Shown here: positions 1 through 9,012 of the stretch, piece after piece | How positions within the stretch are numbered: position 1 is the first letter of the stretch | How the letters are laid out: each line of letters begins with the position of its first letter | Source of the DNA: Phycisphaerales bacterium | Lineage (GTDB): Bacteria > Planctomycetota > Phycisphaerae > Phycisphaerales > UBA1924 | Direction: 5' to 3' | Length of the DNA: 64,000 nucleotides | Assembly: GCA_022843045.1 (NCBI GenBank) | Contig: JALHOJ010000003.1 | Location: 1 to 64,000, forward strand | Notes under the pieces: generated by a model | Told to the model about the DNA's origin: nothing | Database searches by the model: none | What the model saw: the letters and a program-made list of their open reading frames with translations, nothing else | Made by a program: the position numbers and the translations under genes

Positions 1-1
1 G

Positions 2-382
2 ACCGCCGGCACCCCGGCGACCCCGGGCGCGGGTCAGCCCGTCGGCGGCGCGGCTCCAGGCGGCGCGGGTGCGCTGCTCTTCCCGCTGATGATGGTCGGC
101 CTGCTGGTGTTCATGATCTTCATCAGCATCATGACCGGCCGCAAGGAAAAGAAGCGCCGTGAATCCCTGATGTCCTCGCTGGGCAAGGGCGACAAGGTCT
201 CAACCTCCGCCGGGATCATCGGGACGATCACCGAAATGTCTGACTCCGAAGTGGTGATCCGCTCGGAAGACTCGCGCATTCGCCTCTCCAAGAGCGCGAT
301 CGCCGGGGTGCTGTCGTCGTCGGGCAACAAGTCCAGCGGCACCATCGAAGCCAAGGAAGCCGGCAAGCCCGTGGGCGTCTGA
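2..382 (+). CDS. yajC: Preprotein translocase subunit YajC (5' end truncated by window edge)
   Basis: Frame is open from the window start; one TM segment (LLFPLMMVGLLVFMIFISIMTGRKEKKRRESLMSSLGKGDKVSTSAGIIGTI) typical of YajC; followed by secDF. Confidence 0.92.
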   Translation, partial: TAGTPATPGAGQPVGGAAPGGAGALLFPLMMVGLLVFMIFISIMTGRKEKKRRESLMSSLGKGDKVSTSAGIIGTITEMSDSEVVIRSEDSRIRLSKSAIAGVLSSSGNKSSGTIEAKEAGKPVGV

Positions 383-390
383 CGACGTTC

Positions 391-493
391 GGATTCGCCG
401 CGCTGCGCACGCAGAGGTGTCCGCGAATCAGCTTCGGAGCCTGAGTTGCGCGTGCTTTTCTCCCCGCGCTCTCCGCGTCCTCCGCGGTGAACC
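391..493. repeat. Imperfect inverted repeat, unit type gcggaggac/acgcagagg
   Basis: TTCGCCGCGCTGCGCACGCAGAGGTG vs reverse complement of CTCTCCGCGTCCTCCGCGGTGAA in the yajC-secDF gap. Confidence 0.5.
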
Positions 494-554
494 TTTCCCT
501 ACCATCCCCACTTGATTTCCGGCGGACTGCTTCCGCCCTGTCCGAGACCTTCAC

Positions 555-3500
555 ATGCGACCACTCCTGAAGACCCTGTTCCTCGTCCTCGCCGTCCTCG
601 TGGTCTTCACGTGGGCGATCATTCCGCCCGACAAGAAGCTCCGGCGCGGCAAGGACCTCGCCGGCGGCGTCAGCATGACGTACGCCGTGCAGATCGAAAG
701 CAACGAGGACGCCAAGGCGATCCTCGCCAAGACGATCGAGGTCTTGAAGGAACGCGTCGACCCCAACGGCGTGATGGAAATTTCGATGGTCGCGCAAGGC
801 CGCGACCGCATCGAGATTTCGATGCCCCTGCCCAGCGAACGCGTGAAGGCGCTGCGGAAGGAGTTCGAAGACGCCCTCGCCGAGATCGGCCGTAACCGCC
901 TGACCCAGTCTCGCCTGCAGCAGGTGATGCAGTTGCCCGCGAGCGAGCGCGACGCCCAGATCAAGCAACTCAGCAGCGGCAACGCCAGCGTCGAGAAACT
1001 GCTCGCCGAAGCCGCCGTTGCCTTCGACGCCGCCCAAGTCGCCAACAAGGCCTACGAAGCCGACAAGAACAGCCTGCCCCTCGCCAGCGCCGCTGCCGAG
1101 GCCGAGACCGCGTACGAAGCTTCCCGCAACCGCGTGCTCGCGACCGTGCTCGACGCCGGGGCGATCCGCAAGGTCGTCAACGCTTCGACCCGCATCCGCA
1201 TGATCGACGCTCGCGACGGCACCCGCGTGCCGCTCCCCTCGCCCCGCGAGATCGCAGAGCAGCAGCTCTACAGCGCGCACCCCGAGAGCAAGGACCAGAT
1301 CGACAAACTGCTCAAGCTCCACGCCCAGTACAGCGCGGAACGCACCACACTGGATGACCCGCAGGACCTGATCCGCATGCTCCGCGGCGCGGGCGTGCTC
1401 AGCTTCCGCATCATGGTGCAGCCGGGCCGGCATCCCGAAGAGGCTCGCCTGCGCAGCGAACTGGCGACCCTGGGCCCGCGCAACACCGCCGCGCCCGACG
1501 CCCGCTGGTACCGCATCAACCAACTCGAAAACTGGCTCAACACCAAGGAACAGGCCGACGCGCTCAAGGAAGACCCGCGTGCTGCCTCCATCATCTTCGG
1601 ACAGATGGGCTATGTGGTGGAGCCCTACGGCGGCGAGTATTACATGCTCGCCTACGACACCCGCAGCAGCCGCCTCACGCAGGAAGAAGGAACCTGGAGC
1701 GTCGCCAGCGCGACCCCCAGCACCGACCAACGCGGCCGCCCCGCCATCGCCTTCCGCATGGACGCCTCGGGCGCTCTGCTGCTTGGCCGCCTCACCGGCT
1801 CGCACGTCAGCGAGCCGATGGGCATCCTGCTGGACGACCAGGTCTATACCGCGCCCAACCTGCTCAGCGAAATCTCCAGTAACGGCCAGATCACGGGCGA
1901 GTTCCCCAAGGAAGAACTCGACTACATCATCCGCGTGCTGGGCGGCGGCAGCCTTCGCGCCAAACTCAGCACCGAACCCATCAGCATCAATGCCGTGGGC
2001 CCCGAACTGGGCGCGGACAACCTCCGCATGGGCGTCAAGAGCGGCGTGATCTCGCTGATCCTGACCGCCGCGTTCATGATCTTCTACTACTTCACCTTCG
2101 GCGCCGTCGCCCTGGTGGCCCTGGTCGCCAACGCATTGTGCATCCTGGGCGCGATGAGCTTCTCCAACGCCGCGTTTACGATGCCCGGCATCGCGGGCGT
2201 GATCCTGACCTTCGGCATGGCGGTGGACAGCAACGTGCTGGTATATGAGCGCATCCGTGAAGAAATCAATCGCGGGGCCGACCTCCGCACCGCGGTGCGG
2301 CTGGGCTTTGACAAGGCCTTCAGCGCGATCGTCGACGGCAACATCACCAACCTGATCGTCTGCGTGGTGTTGTACTACACCGGCACGCCCGAAATTCGCG
2401 GCTTTGCCATCACCATGGGCCTGGGCGTCGTGAGCACGCTGTTCGCAGCGTTGGTCATCAGCAAGCTGATCTTCAACATCATGCTCGCGGCGGGCTGGCG
2501 CAAGGCGAGCATGCTGCCCATGGCCGTGCCGCAGTTGCAGGGCTGGCTGACGCCCAAGATCGACTGGATCGGCCTGCGATACGTCTTCTTCGGGCTCTCG
2601 GCGATCTATGTCGCGCTGGGCATCGGCATGGTCGCGTACCAGGGCCAGAAGATGCTCGACAACGAGTTCCTGGGCGGCACGCAGGTGACGCTCCAGTTCA
2701 AGCCCGACGCCGCCAACCCCGCGGCCAACGTCAAGATGACTCGCGCGGAAGTGCAAGCGCGGCTCGAGGAGATCGCCAAGGACGTGGGCGAGGGCGACAC
2801 GCTCCGCTCGCTTCAGACCGCGGACGTTCTGCCCATCAACCCCGACCTCGAGGGCGACGGCACGACCAGCGATCGCTTCGTGATCAAGACCCTGGCCCAG
2901 AACACCAACAACGCCGTGCTCGACGCGGTGCGCGAGAAGTTCGCGGACAAGCTCGAGGCCAAGCAGCGGCTGGAGTTCGTCGGCCACGACACCGATTCGC
3001 GCGGCGCCCCCGCGTTCGCCATCGAGAAGCCCAACCTGGGCGCAAACGTCGATCGCCCCGCGCTGCGTCAGGACGTGGCCCAGTACCTGGGCGGCGTCGC
3101 GATCATGCTCGACAAGATCGATCCGCCCACGACGCTCACGAGCCTGCGCCAGCGCCTCGAAGGCACTCGCCAGAGCGAGCAGTTCTCAGACACCCTCGCC
3201 CGCCAGCGCGATGTGCTGGTCGTCGAGGGCGATGAGAACGCCGTGACCGCCGCCGTGATCGTCGTCGCCGACGAAACCGCGACCATCAGCGAGAACGAGG
3301 CCCGCTGGGAGACTGAAGTTCGCGATCGCGAATGGGCTCTGGCTCAGGAAGCCCTGACCAAGGACTCCACGCCCGCGAGCGTCGTGACCTTCAGCCCGGC
3401 CATCGCCGACACCTTCCGGGCCAACGCCCTGGCCGCCACCATCGGCACGTTCCTGCTGGTGGGCGTCTATATCTGGCTGCGGTTCAAGGGTGCGCGATAC

Positions 3501-3986
3501 TCGATCGCCGCGATCGTCGCGCTGATCCACGACGTGCTGACGGTGATCGGCCTGATTGCGCTCGCGGAGATCCTCTATGAGAGCAAGGCGACGCACGACT
3601 TCGCCGTCGCAATCAACCTGCTGCCCTTCAAGATCGATCTGAACCTGGTCGCCGCGCTGCTGACCATCGCGGGCTACTCGCTCAACGACACGGTGGTGAT
3701 CATGGACCGCATCCGCGAGAACAAGGGCAAGATGCCCTACGCCACGCGGGACATCATCAACCTCTCGATCAACCAGACGTTCAGCCGTACGTTGATCACG
3801 GGCGGCACGACCATGGCCTCGTGCTTGATCCTTTACATCATGGGCGGCGAAGGCATGCGAGCCTTTGCGTTCGCCCTCCTGACGGGCCTGATCGTCGGTA
3901 CGTACTCGTCGGTCGCCGTGGCGGCCCCGATCGTCTGGAGCCGCAAGGGCGAAAAGGGCAACGAGCAGGCGATCAAGCAGGCGTAG
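555..3986 (+). CDS. secDF: Fused protein translocase subunit SecD/SecF
   Basis: 1143 aa; SecD part (AGGVSMTYAVQIES, AVDSNVLVYERIREEINRG) and SecF part (YSLNDTVVIMDRIRENKGKM) in one ORF; adjacent yajC. Confidence 0.95.
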   Translation: MRPLLKTLFLVLAVLVVFTWAIIPPDKKLRRGKDLAGGVSMTYAVQIESNEDAKAILAKTIEVLKERVDPNGVMEISMVAQGRDRIEISMPLPSERVKALRKEFEDALAEIGRNRLTQSRLQQVMQLPASERDAQIKQLSSGNASVEKLLAEAAVAFDAAQVANKAYEADKNSLPLASAAAEAETAYEASRNRVLATVLDAGAIRKVVNASTRIRMIDARDGTRVPLPSPREIAEQQLYSAHPESKDQIDKLLKLHAQYSAERTTLDDPQDLIRMLRGAGVLSFRIMVQPGRHPEEARLRSELATLGPRNTAAPDARWYRINQLENWLNTKEQADALKEDPRAASIIFGQMGYVVEPYGGEYYMLAYDTRSSRLTQEEGTWSVASATPSTDQRGRPAIAFRMDASGALLLGRLTGSHVSEPMGILLDDQVYTAPNLLSEISSNGQITGEFPKEELDYIIRVLGGGSLRAKLSTEPISINAVGPELGADNLRMGVKSGVISLILTAAFMIFYYFTFGAVALVALVANALCILGAMSFSNAAFTMPGIAGVILTFGMAVDSNVLVYERIREEINRGADLRTAVRLGFDKAFSAIVDGNITNLIVCVVLYYTGTPEIRGFAITMGLGVVSTLFAALVISKLIFNIMLAAGWRKASMLPMAVPQLQGWLTPKIDWIGLRYVFFGLSAIYVALGIGMVAYQGQKMLDNEFLGGTQVTLQFKPDAANPAANVKMTRAEVQARLEEIAKDVGEGDTLRSLQTADVLPINPDLEGDGTTSDRFVIKTLAQNTNNAVLDAVREKFADKLEAKQRLEFVGHDTDSRGAPAFAIEKPNLGANVDRPALRQDVAQYLGGVAIMLDKIDPPTTLTSLRQRLEGTRQSEQFSDTLARQRDVLVVEGDENAVTAAVIVVADETATISENEARWETEVRDREWALAQEALTKDSTPASVVTFSPAIADTFRANALAATIGTFLLVGVYIWLRFKGARYSIAAIVALIHDVLTVIGLIALAEILYESKATHDFAVAINLLPFKIDLNLVAALLTIAGYSLNDTVVIMDRIRENKGKMPYATRDIINLSINQTFSRTLITGGTTMASCLILYIMGGEGMRAFAFALLTGLIVGTYSSVAVAAPIVWSRKGEKGNEQAIKQA

Positions 3987-3989
3987 AAG

Positions 3990-4025
3990 AAGTCACCACG
4001 AAAGAACGAAGGTCACGAAGAAGCA
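3990..4025. repeat. Half-array caccacgaaagaacgaaggtcacgaag
   Basis: Near-tandem 8-9 nt acgaag units immediately after secDF; a possible decayed partner lies at about 4113-4160. Confidence 0.5.
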
Positions 4026-4199
4026 GTGGGATGATGGAGGCTGGGACCAGCGATAGGGAAGTGGGACGGAAACTCAACCACCCACTTGCTACTCCGCGTT
4101 TCTCGGCTTGCCTTCCGCCCCCGTCCCCTCCGCGATCTACTCTTCTGTCAGGACATCAGGCCCGTCGGAGCACGGGCCCTTGCACGCTCGGAGAGCATC

Positions 4200-4925
4200 A
4201 TGGAAGATCGAACGACGCGCGTGGTGATCGGCTTGTTGGCGATGGTGGGCCTGTGGGTGGGCGTGTATTGGTGGTGGCCGGTGGACCCGCCCGTCAGTTT
4301 CGCCGTCGTCGCTCAGACTCCTCTCCCAGAAGGAGGGGTCGGGGGTGGGCGCGAGACGCTGGCGAGTTCACAGCAATCCGCCGCGCCAGCAACGACATCA
4401 ATGACGCAAGACTCGCCCACCCCAAACCTCTCCCTCCGGGAAGGGCTTGAAGGCGAGCGGCGCGGGGGGGTGGTGCGGCCGCGGTTTGCGACGCATGTCG
4501 TCGGCAAGGACGAAACGCTCGAATCGATCTCGCTGATGTACTTTGGCACTCGGGCCAAGGCCGACGCGATCGCGCGGGCCAATCCGATGCTGAGCCCGCC
4601 CGACTTGAAGCCCGGGCGCGAGATTCTCGTGCCGCTGGACCCGGCGAATGTGCAGGGCAATCCAGTCGGCGAGTCGGTGATCGCATCGAGCCGGGCGCAG
4701 CCGCCCGCAGGGCTGACGCAGGAGTACATGGTGCAGGCGGGGGACTCGCTGGCCAAGATCGCGAAGCAGATATACGGCAGCGAGCAGTTTGCGGACATCA
4801 TCTTCGCGGCCAATCGCGACAAGTTGAGCGAGCCGAGCCGGATCAAGGTCGGGCAGCGGCTGCGCATTCCGCCCAAGCCCGCGGAGAAGCTGAACGCGGA
4901 TGGCAAGAGCGAGGGAGGTCGCTGA
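4200..4925 (+). CDS. Membrane-anchored LysM-domain protein
   Basis: N-terminal TM (VVIGLLAMVGLWVGVYWWW) and two LysM-like modules (HVVGKDETLESISLMYFGTRAKADAIARANP; YMVQAGDSLAKIAKQIYGSEQFADIIFAANRD). Confidence 0.85.
   Translation: MEDRTTRVVIGLLAMVGLWVGVYWWWPVDPPVSFAVVAQTPLPEGGVGGGRETLASSQQSAAPATTSMTQDSPTPNLSLREGLEGERRGGVVRPRFATHVVGKDETLESISLMYFGTRAKADAIARANPMLSPPDLKPGREILVPLDPANVQGNPVGESVIASSRAQPPAGLTQEYMVQAGDSLAKIAKQIYGSEQFADIIFAANRDKLSEPSRIKVGQRLRIPPKPAEKLNADGKSEGGR
4316..4457. repeat. In-frame inverted repeat CTCCTCTCCCAGAAGGAGGGGTCGGGGGTGGGCG .. CGCCCACCCCAAACCTCTCCCTCCGGGAAGGG
   Basis: Arms complementary by eye; lies within the LysM ORF. Confidence 0.75.
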
Positions 4926-6018
4926 AGTGGCCAAGCGCGGCGCGAAGTCGAACGGACGTCCATCGAGCGCTCGGCGGAAGGCCGCGACGCCTCGGCGGTA
5001 CATCGTGACCGGCGGCGCGGGGTTCATCGGCAGCAATCTTGCGGCGGAACTCATCCGGCGCGAGCCGGACTGTCACGTGACCATCGTCGACGACTTTTCG
5101 AGCGGGTCGTGGGCCAACATCACCGAAGCCTGCGAGCGGCGCGGTGTGGCGTTTACGGGCGAGGTGCTGCCCGTGTCCACGCGGGCTTGGGCGTTGCCTT
5201 GGGGCGTCGATGACTTTGTGGACCAGACCAAGCCGTTCGCGGTGTTTCATCTTGGCGCAACGACCGACACGACGGTGACGGATCAGGCCGCGATGATCGA
5301 GAACAACGCGGGGCCGAGTTGGGGGGCGATGCTGGGCGCGTGCGCGGAGGCGGGGATTCGCCTCGTGTATGCGAGCAGCGCGGCGACGTATGGCACGCCG
5401 CCGCAGACCGCGCGGCGGGAGGCGTTTGCGCTTGAAGCGGCGGGCAATCCCAACAACGTGTATGGCTTCAGCAAGTGGCTGATGGAGAACACGCACCGCG
5501 CGTTTGTCGCGGAAGAAGCCATGCGGGGCGAGCCCGCGCCGTGGATCGTGGGGCTGCGGTACTTCAACGTGTTTGGGCCTGGCGAATCGCGCAAGGGGAA
5601 GATGGCGAGCATGGCGTATCAGCTTGCGACGCAGGCGCTCGCGGGGAAGCGACCCCGGCTGTTCAAGCATGGGGAGCAGGCGCGGGATCAGGTGCATGTG
5701 GATGATGTGGTGGACTGCACGCTCGCCGGGGCGGGGCTGGGGCCAGCGGGCGACAAGATCAGGCCCGGCGTGTACAACCTGGGGAGCGGCAAGGCGACGA
5801 CGTTCAACGATGTGGCTCGCGCGGTGCGGGAGGGTCTGGGGCTGCGAAGCGGCGAGTTGGAGGTTGAGTACTTTGACATGCCGGAGAACGTGCGAGCGTT
5901 CTATCAGGACTTCACGCTTGCGGACATGAGCGAGACGAAGCGCGGGTTGGGGTGGGTGCCGATGCGCGAGCCGGTGGAGGCGGTGCGGGGGTATGCGGGG
6001 TGGATGAAGCAACGTTAG
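4900..6018 (+). CDS. hldD: NAD-dependent epimerase, ADP-L-glycero-D-manno-heptose-6-epimerase-like (true start may be GTG at 4927)
   Basis: YIVTGGAGFIGSNLA Rossmann motif; YASSAATYG, NVYGFSKW, RYFNVFGPGE..KGKMAS resemble HldD. Confidence 0.78.
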   Translation: MARAREVAEVAKRGAKSNGRPSSARRKAATPRRYIVTGGAGFIGSNLAAELIRREPDCHVTIVDDFSSGSWANITEACERRGVAFTGEVLPVSTRAWALPWGVDDFVDQTKPFAVFHLGATTDTTVTDQAAMIENNAGPSWGAMLGACAEAGIRLVYASSAATYGTPPQTARREAFALEAAGNPNNVYGFSKWLMENTHRAFVAEEAMRGEPAPWIVGLRYFNVFGPGESRKGKMASMAYQLATQALAGKRPRLFKHGEQARDQVHVDDVVDCTLAGAGLGPAGDKIRPGVYNLGSGKATTFNDVARAVREGLGLRSGELEVEYFDMPENVRAFYQDFTLADMSETKRGLGWVPMREPVEAVRGYAGWMKQR

Positions 6019-6050
6019 AAGAGAGCGGCGGAGAGGCAGCCGCGCAGGAA

Positions 6051-6087
6051 GCATCGAAGTCGGCTTGGGCCGACTTCAATGGCACGG
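6051..6087. repeat. GCATCGA..ATGGCACG palindrome, copy 1
   Basis: gcatcGAAGTCGGCttgGGCCGACTTCaatggcacg. Confidence 0.8.
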
Positions 6088-6121
6088 GATGGTTTTCAGG
6101 GAACGCGCAGAAAGGCGGCGC

Positions 6122-6141
6122 GGGGCTGATTGCTCAGCCCC
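6122..6141 (+). terminator. Hairpin GGGGCTGA-ttgc-TCAGCCCC followed by tttcc
   Basis: Perfect 8-bp stem downstream of the hldD-like gene. Confidence 0.55.
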
Positions 6142-6730
6142 TTTCCTGGCTCCGGGCGATCCTGACGGGCGAGGTTGACTCGGCAGCGATTGGGTTCACG
6201 CCGGGTGGCGGCATCAGCGTTTGAAGCTGGCCTCTTGCTTTGGGCGCAAGGCGTGGCTTCTTGGATGATCCGCCGCGTGCTCAGGGTTGGGCGGCCTGCG
6301 GTGAAGCAGTTTCCGGGCGGGACCTTTCGTTCCCGCCTGGTTGTATCGCCAGTTCGCGCCTGAACGCGCCGTGCTCGACCGTATCGCGCAGGCTTGGGGC
6401 TGGTGCTCGTCCAAGTCCTGCGGGGCCGCCTGGGCGCTTGGTGGGTTGGGAAGGAGTGCTCGGGGCGAAGCGATCGCCTTTGAGTTCCGTTCCCTTGTCA
6501 CTTCACGCGGACAGGAAACCGCAGGATGTGGACGCGCGGGCCTTGGGCCTGAGCGACATCGGTAGTATGACGAGTTGTTTTGGAAGTGCAAGGGGGAAAG
6601 GGGGGGATGACCTCAAAGTTGCGCGCGCACGTGGTCGTTGGGAGAAGATTTCACCGCGCCGGGCGACGCAGGAGAGAGAGTTGAGAAGTGAGAATGGGGG
6701 GAAGGGGAATTGGGCGTGGGCATCGGGGGA

Positions 6731-6760
6731 AAGAAAACGCCCCGGCTTGGGGCCGGGGCG
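6731..6760 (-). terminator. Rho-independent terminator of rpsA
   Basis: CGCCCCGGC..GCCGGGGCG stem followed on the minus strand by TTTTCTTT, just downstream of the rpsA stop. Confidence 0.8.
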
Positions 6761-6803
6761 TGTGGGAAGTTGGAGTTGGTAGATCGGGCTTAGATCAACT
6801 TGG

Positions 6804-8609
6804 TTAGTTGAACTTGATCTTGTCGGTGCCCATGGCGCCGTGGCTGGCGTCCATGCCGCCCTTGGCGGGGCCGCCGCCCTTGCGCTTCTTGGGGGCGTCG
6901 GGGTCGGGAGCGCCGGCTGCATCGGGGCCGCTGCCGCCGCCGCCCTGGCCGGTGGTGTCACCCCACTGGGCGCGCTTGAGCGAGAGGCCGATCTTGCGGT
7001 CGGACTTGTCGACGCGAAGGATCTTGACGTCGATTTCGTCGCCAGGCTTCACCACGTCCTGCGGGTTCTCGACCTTGTGATCGGCGAGTTCGCTGATGTG
7101 GAGCAGACCTTCGAGTTCCTGTTCGAGTTCGACGAAGACGCCGAAGTTGGTGATCTTGGTCACGGTGCCGCGAACGACCATGCCGGGCTTGTAGTGCTCG
7201 GGGATGGCGCCGATCCACGGGTCTTCGGTGAGCTGCTTGATGCCCAGGCTGATGCGCTGCTTTTCGCGATCAACCTCGAGGACGACGCACTTGACCTTGT
7301 CGCCCTTCTTGACGACTTCGTTGGGGTGCGTGACCTTCTTGGTCCAGCTCATGTCGCTGACATGGAGAAGGCCGTCGATGCCCGGCTCGATCTCAACGAA
7401 CGCACCGTAGTTGGCGAGGTTGCGGACCGCGCCTTCGATGACGGTGCCGGTGGGGTACTTCTCGCCCACGAGCTCCCAGGGGTTGACCTCGATCTGCTTC
7501 ATGCCGAGGCTGATTTCCTGCTTGTCCTTGTTGATTTCGAGGACGACGACGTCGACTTCCTGGTTCTGCTGGACCATCTCGGACGGGTGGTTGACCCGGC
7601 GCGTCCAGGACATCTCGGAGATGTGGACCAGGCCTTCGACGCCGTCTTCGAGCTTGACGAAGGCGCCGTAGGACATGATGCTGGTGACCGCGCCGCGGAT
7701 GCGGCTGCCCACGGGGAACTTCTTCTCGATTTCTTCCCACGGGGAAGCTTCGCGCTGCTTCATGCCCAGAGCGATCTTTTCCTTGTCGCGGTCGACGTTC
7801 AGGACCTTCACTTCGACCTTCTGGCCGATCTTGAGCAGTTCGCTGGGGTGGTTGATGCGCGACCAGCTCATGTCGGTGATGTGGAGCAGGCCATCGATGC
7901 CGCCCAGATCCACGAACGCGCCGAAGTCGGCGATGTTCTTGACTTCGCCGTTGATGATGTCGCCTTCCTTGATGTTCTCCATGAGGCGCTTCTTGGCGCT
8001 CTCACGCTCGGTCTCGATGAGCTTGCGGCGGGAGACGACGATGTTGCGGCGTTCGAGGTCGATCTTGATGACTTCGGCGCGGATGCGCTTGCCCATGTAG
8101 CCCTGGACTTCGCCCGGGCGACGGACGTCGACTTGGCTCGCGGGCAGGAAGACGGGGACGCCGATGTCCATGAGCATGCCGCCCTTGATGGACTTGGTGA
8201 TCACGCCTTCGACGACGTCGCCTTCCTTGGTGTTGTCGACGATGCGCTGCCAGGCCATCATGCGGTCGGCGCGGCGCTTGGAGAGCTGGATGAGGCCTTC
8301 GTCGTTCTCGAGGCCTTCGAGGAGGACGTCGATTTCATCGCCGATGGCGACGGGGGTGCCTTCGAACTCTTCTTTGGGAATGAGGCCTTCGCTCTTGAGG
8401 CCGACTTCGATGACGACGTCGTCGCCAGCGAAGCCGATCACCTTGCCCTTGATGAGCTTGCCCGGAGTCAGGTCCACGGTCTGGACCTTCAGCAGCGAGT
8501 CCATGTACTTGGGCTGGCTGCTCTTGTCTGCGGGCATGATGCCGGCCATGAGCTTGTCGAGCTCGTTGTCGGCGAGACCAAGGGAGGCGATCAGGGATTC
8601 ATCGATCAT
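6804..8609 (-). CDS. rpsA: 30S ribosomal protein S1
   Basis: 601 aa with repeated S1 domains (GAFVDLGGIDGLLHITDMSW, GAFVKLEDGVEGLVHISEMSW, GAFVEIEPGIDGLLHVSDMSW, GVFVELEQELEGLLHISEL). Confidence 0.97.
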   Translation of the reverse strand: MIDESLIASLGLADNELDKLMAGIMPADKSSQPKYMDSLLKVQTVDLTPGKLIKGKVIGFAGDDVVIEVGLKSEGLIPKEEFEGTPVAIGDEIDVLLEGLENDEGLIQLSKRRADRMMAWQRIVDNTKEGDVVEGVITKSIKGGMLMDIGVPVFLPASQVDVRRPGEVQGYMGKRIRAEVIKIDLERRNIVVSRRKLIETERESAKKRLMENIKEGDIINGEVKNIADFGAFVDLGGIDGLLHITDMSWSRINHPSELLKIGQKVEVKVLNVDRDKEKIALGMKQREASPWEEIEKKFPVGSRIRGAVTSIMSYGAFVKLEDGVEGLVHISEMSWTRRVNHPSEMVQQNQEVDVVVLEINKDKQEISLGMKQIEVNPWELVGEKYPTGTVIEGAVRNLANYGAFVEIEPGIDGLLHVSDMSWTKKVTHPNEVVKKGDKVKCVVLEVDREKQRISLGIKQLTEDPWIGAIPEHYKPGMVVRGTVTKITNFGVFVELEQELEGLLHISELADHKVENPQDVVKPGDEIDVKILRVDKSDRKIGLSLKRAQWGDTTGQGGGGSGPDAAGAPDPDAPKKRKGGGPAKGGMDASHGAMGTDKIKFN

Positions 8610-8626
8610 GGATGGGACCTTTCGGA

Positions 8627-8777
8627 AATCACCACAAAGGCACAGAGGGCACGAAGAAGAGAAAAGAGAAGGGAGAGAAGAGACAAGAAAGGGGTTGCTC
8701 CAAGGACTTGGTCGGGGGAGAGTGCCTTGGGGCTTGATGTGCCTTCTCTTTGTGTTCTTTGTGGCTTTGTGGTGATT
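8627..8777. repeat. Long inverted repeat aatcaccacaaaggcacagagggcacgaagaagag .. ctctttgtgttctttgtggctttgtggtgatt
   Basis: Arms complementary over about 36-45 nt with about 70-nt loop, directly upstream of the rpsA start. Confidence 0.88.
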
Positions 8778-9012
8778 CCCTGGCGTGCGGAGTGTCGCGG
8801 TGGGATGACCCGCGGCGTTTGCACGTCGTCAGTCTCGCGAGCCCTGCTGTCGTGCGGGGGCTGGGGTGCGTCGCCGAATGGCGAGGGCAACCCAAGGGTC
8901 GAGACCCGCCCCGTGGACCTGGGGCTGGTACTGGAACAGGATTCCGCCCCTGGAGGAAACCAGGTGAAAGCGGGCCGGCATCCCGCCGGGGGAGAAGTTT
9001 AGGCTCAGGAGG

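Noticed and set aside
228-2987. 919-aa antisense ORF over secDF
   Set aside because: Opposite-strand frame of a clear secDF gene; high-GC genomes generate long antisense ORFs and the translation is low-complexity His/Arg/Asp-rich.
6122-6500. tmRNA 5' end (GGGGCTGATT resembles E. coli ssrA start)
   Set aside because: No matching 3' acceptor/T-arm or tag-peptide frame found; the sequence is explained by a terminator hairpin.
6840-9002. 720-aa plus-strand ORF over rpsA
   Set aside because: Mirror frame of rpsA (repeated DLVDLLDDF-type acidic runs); no independent protein character.
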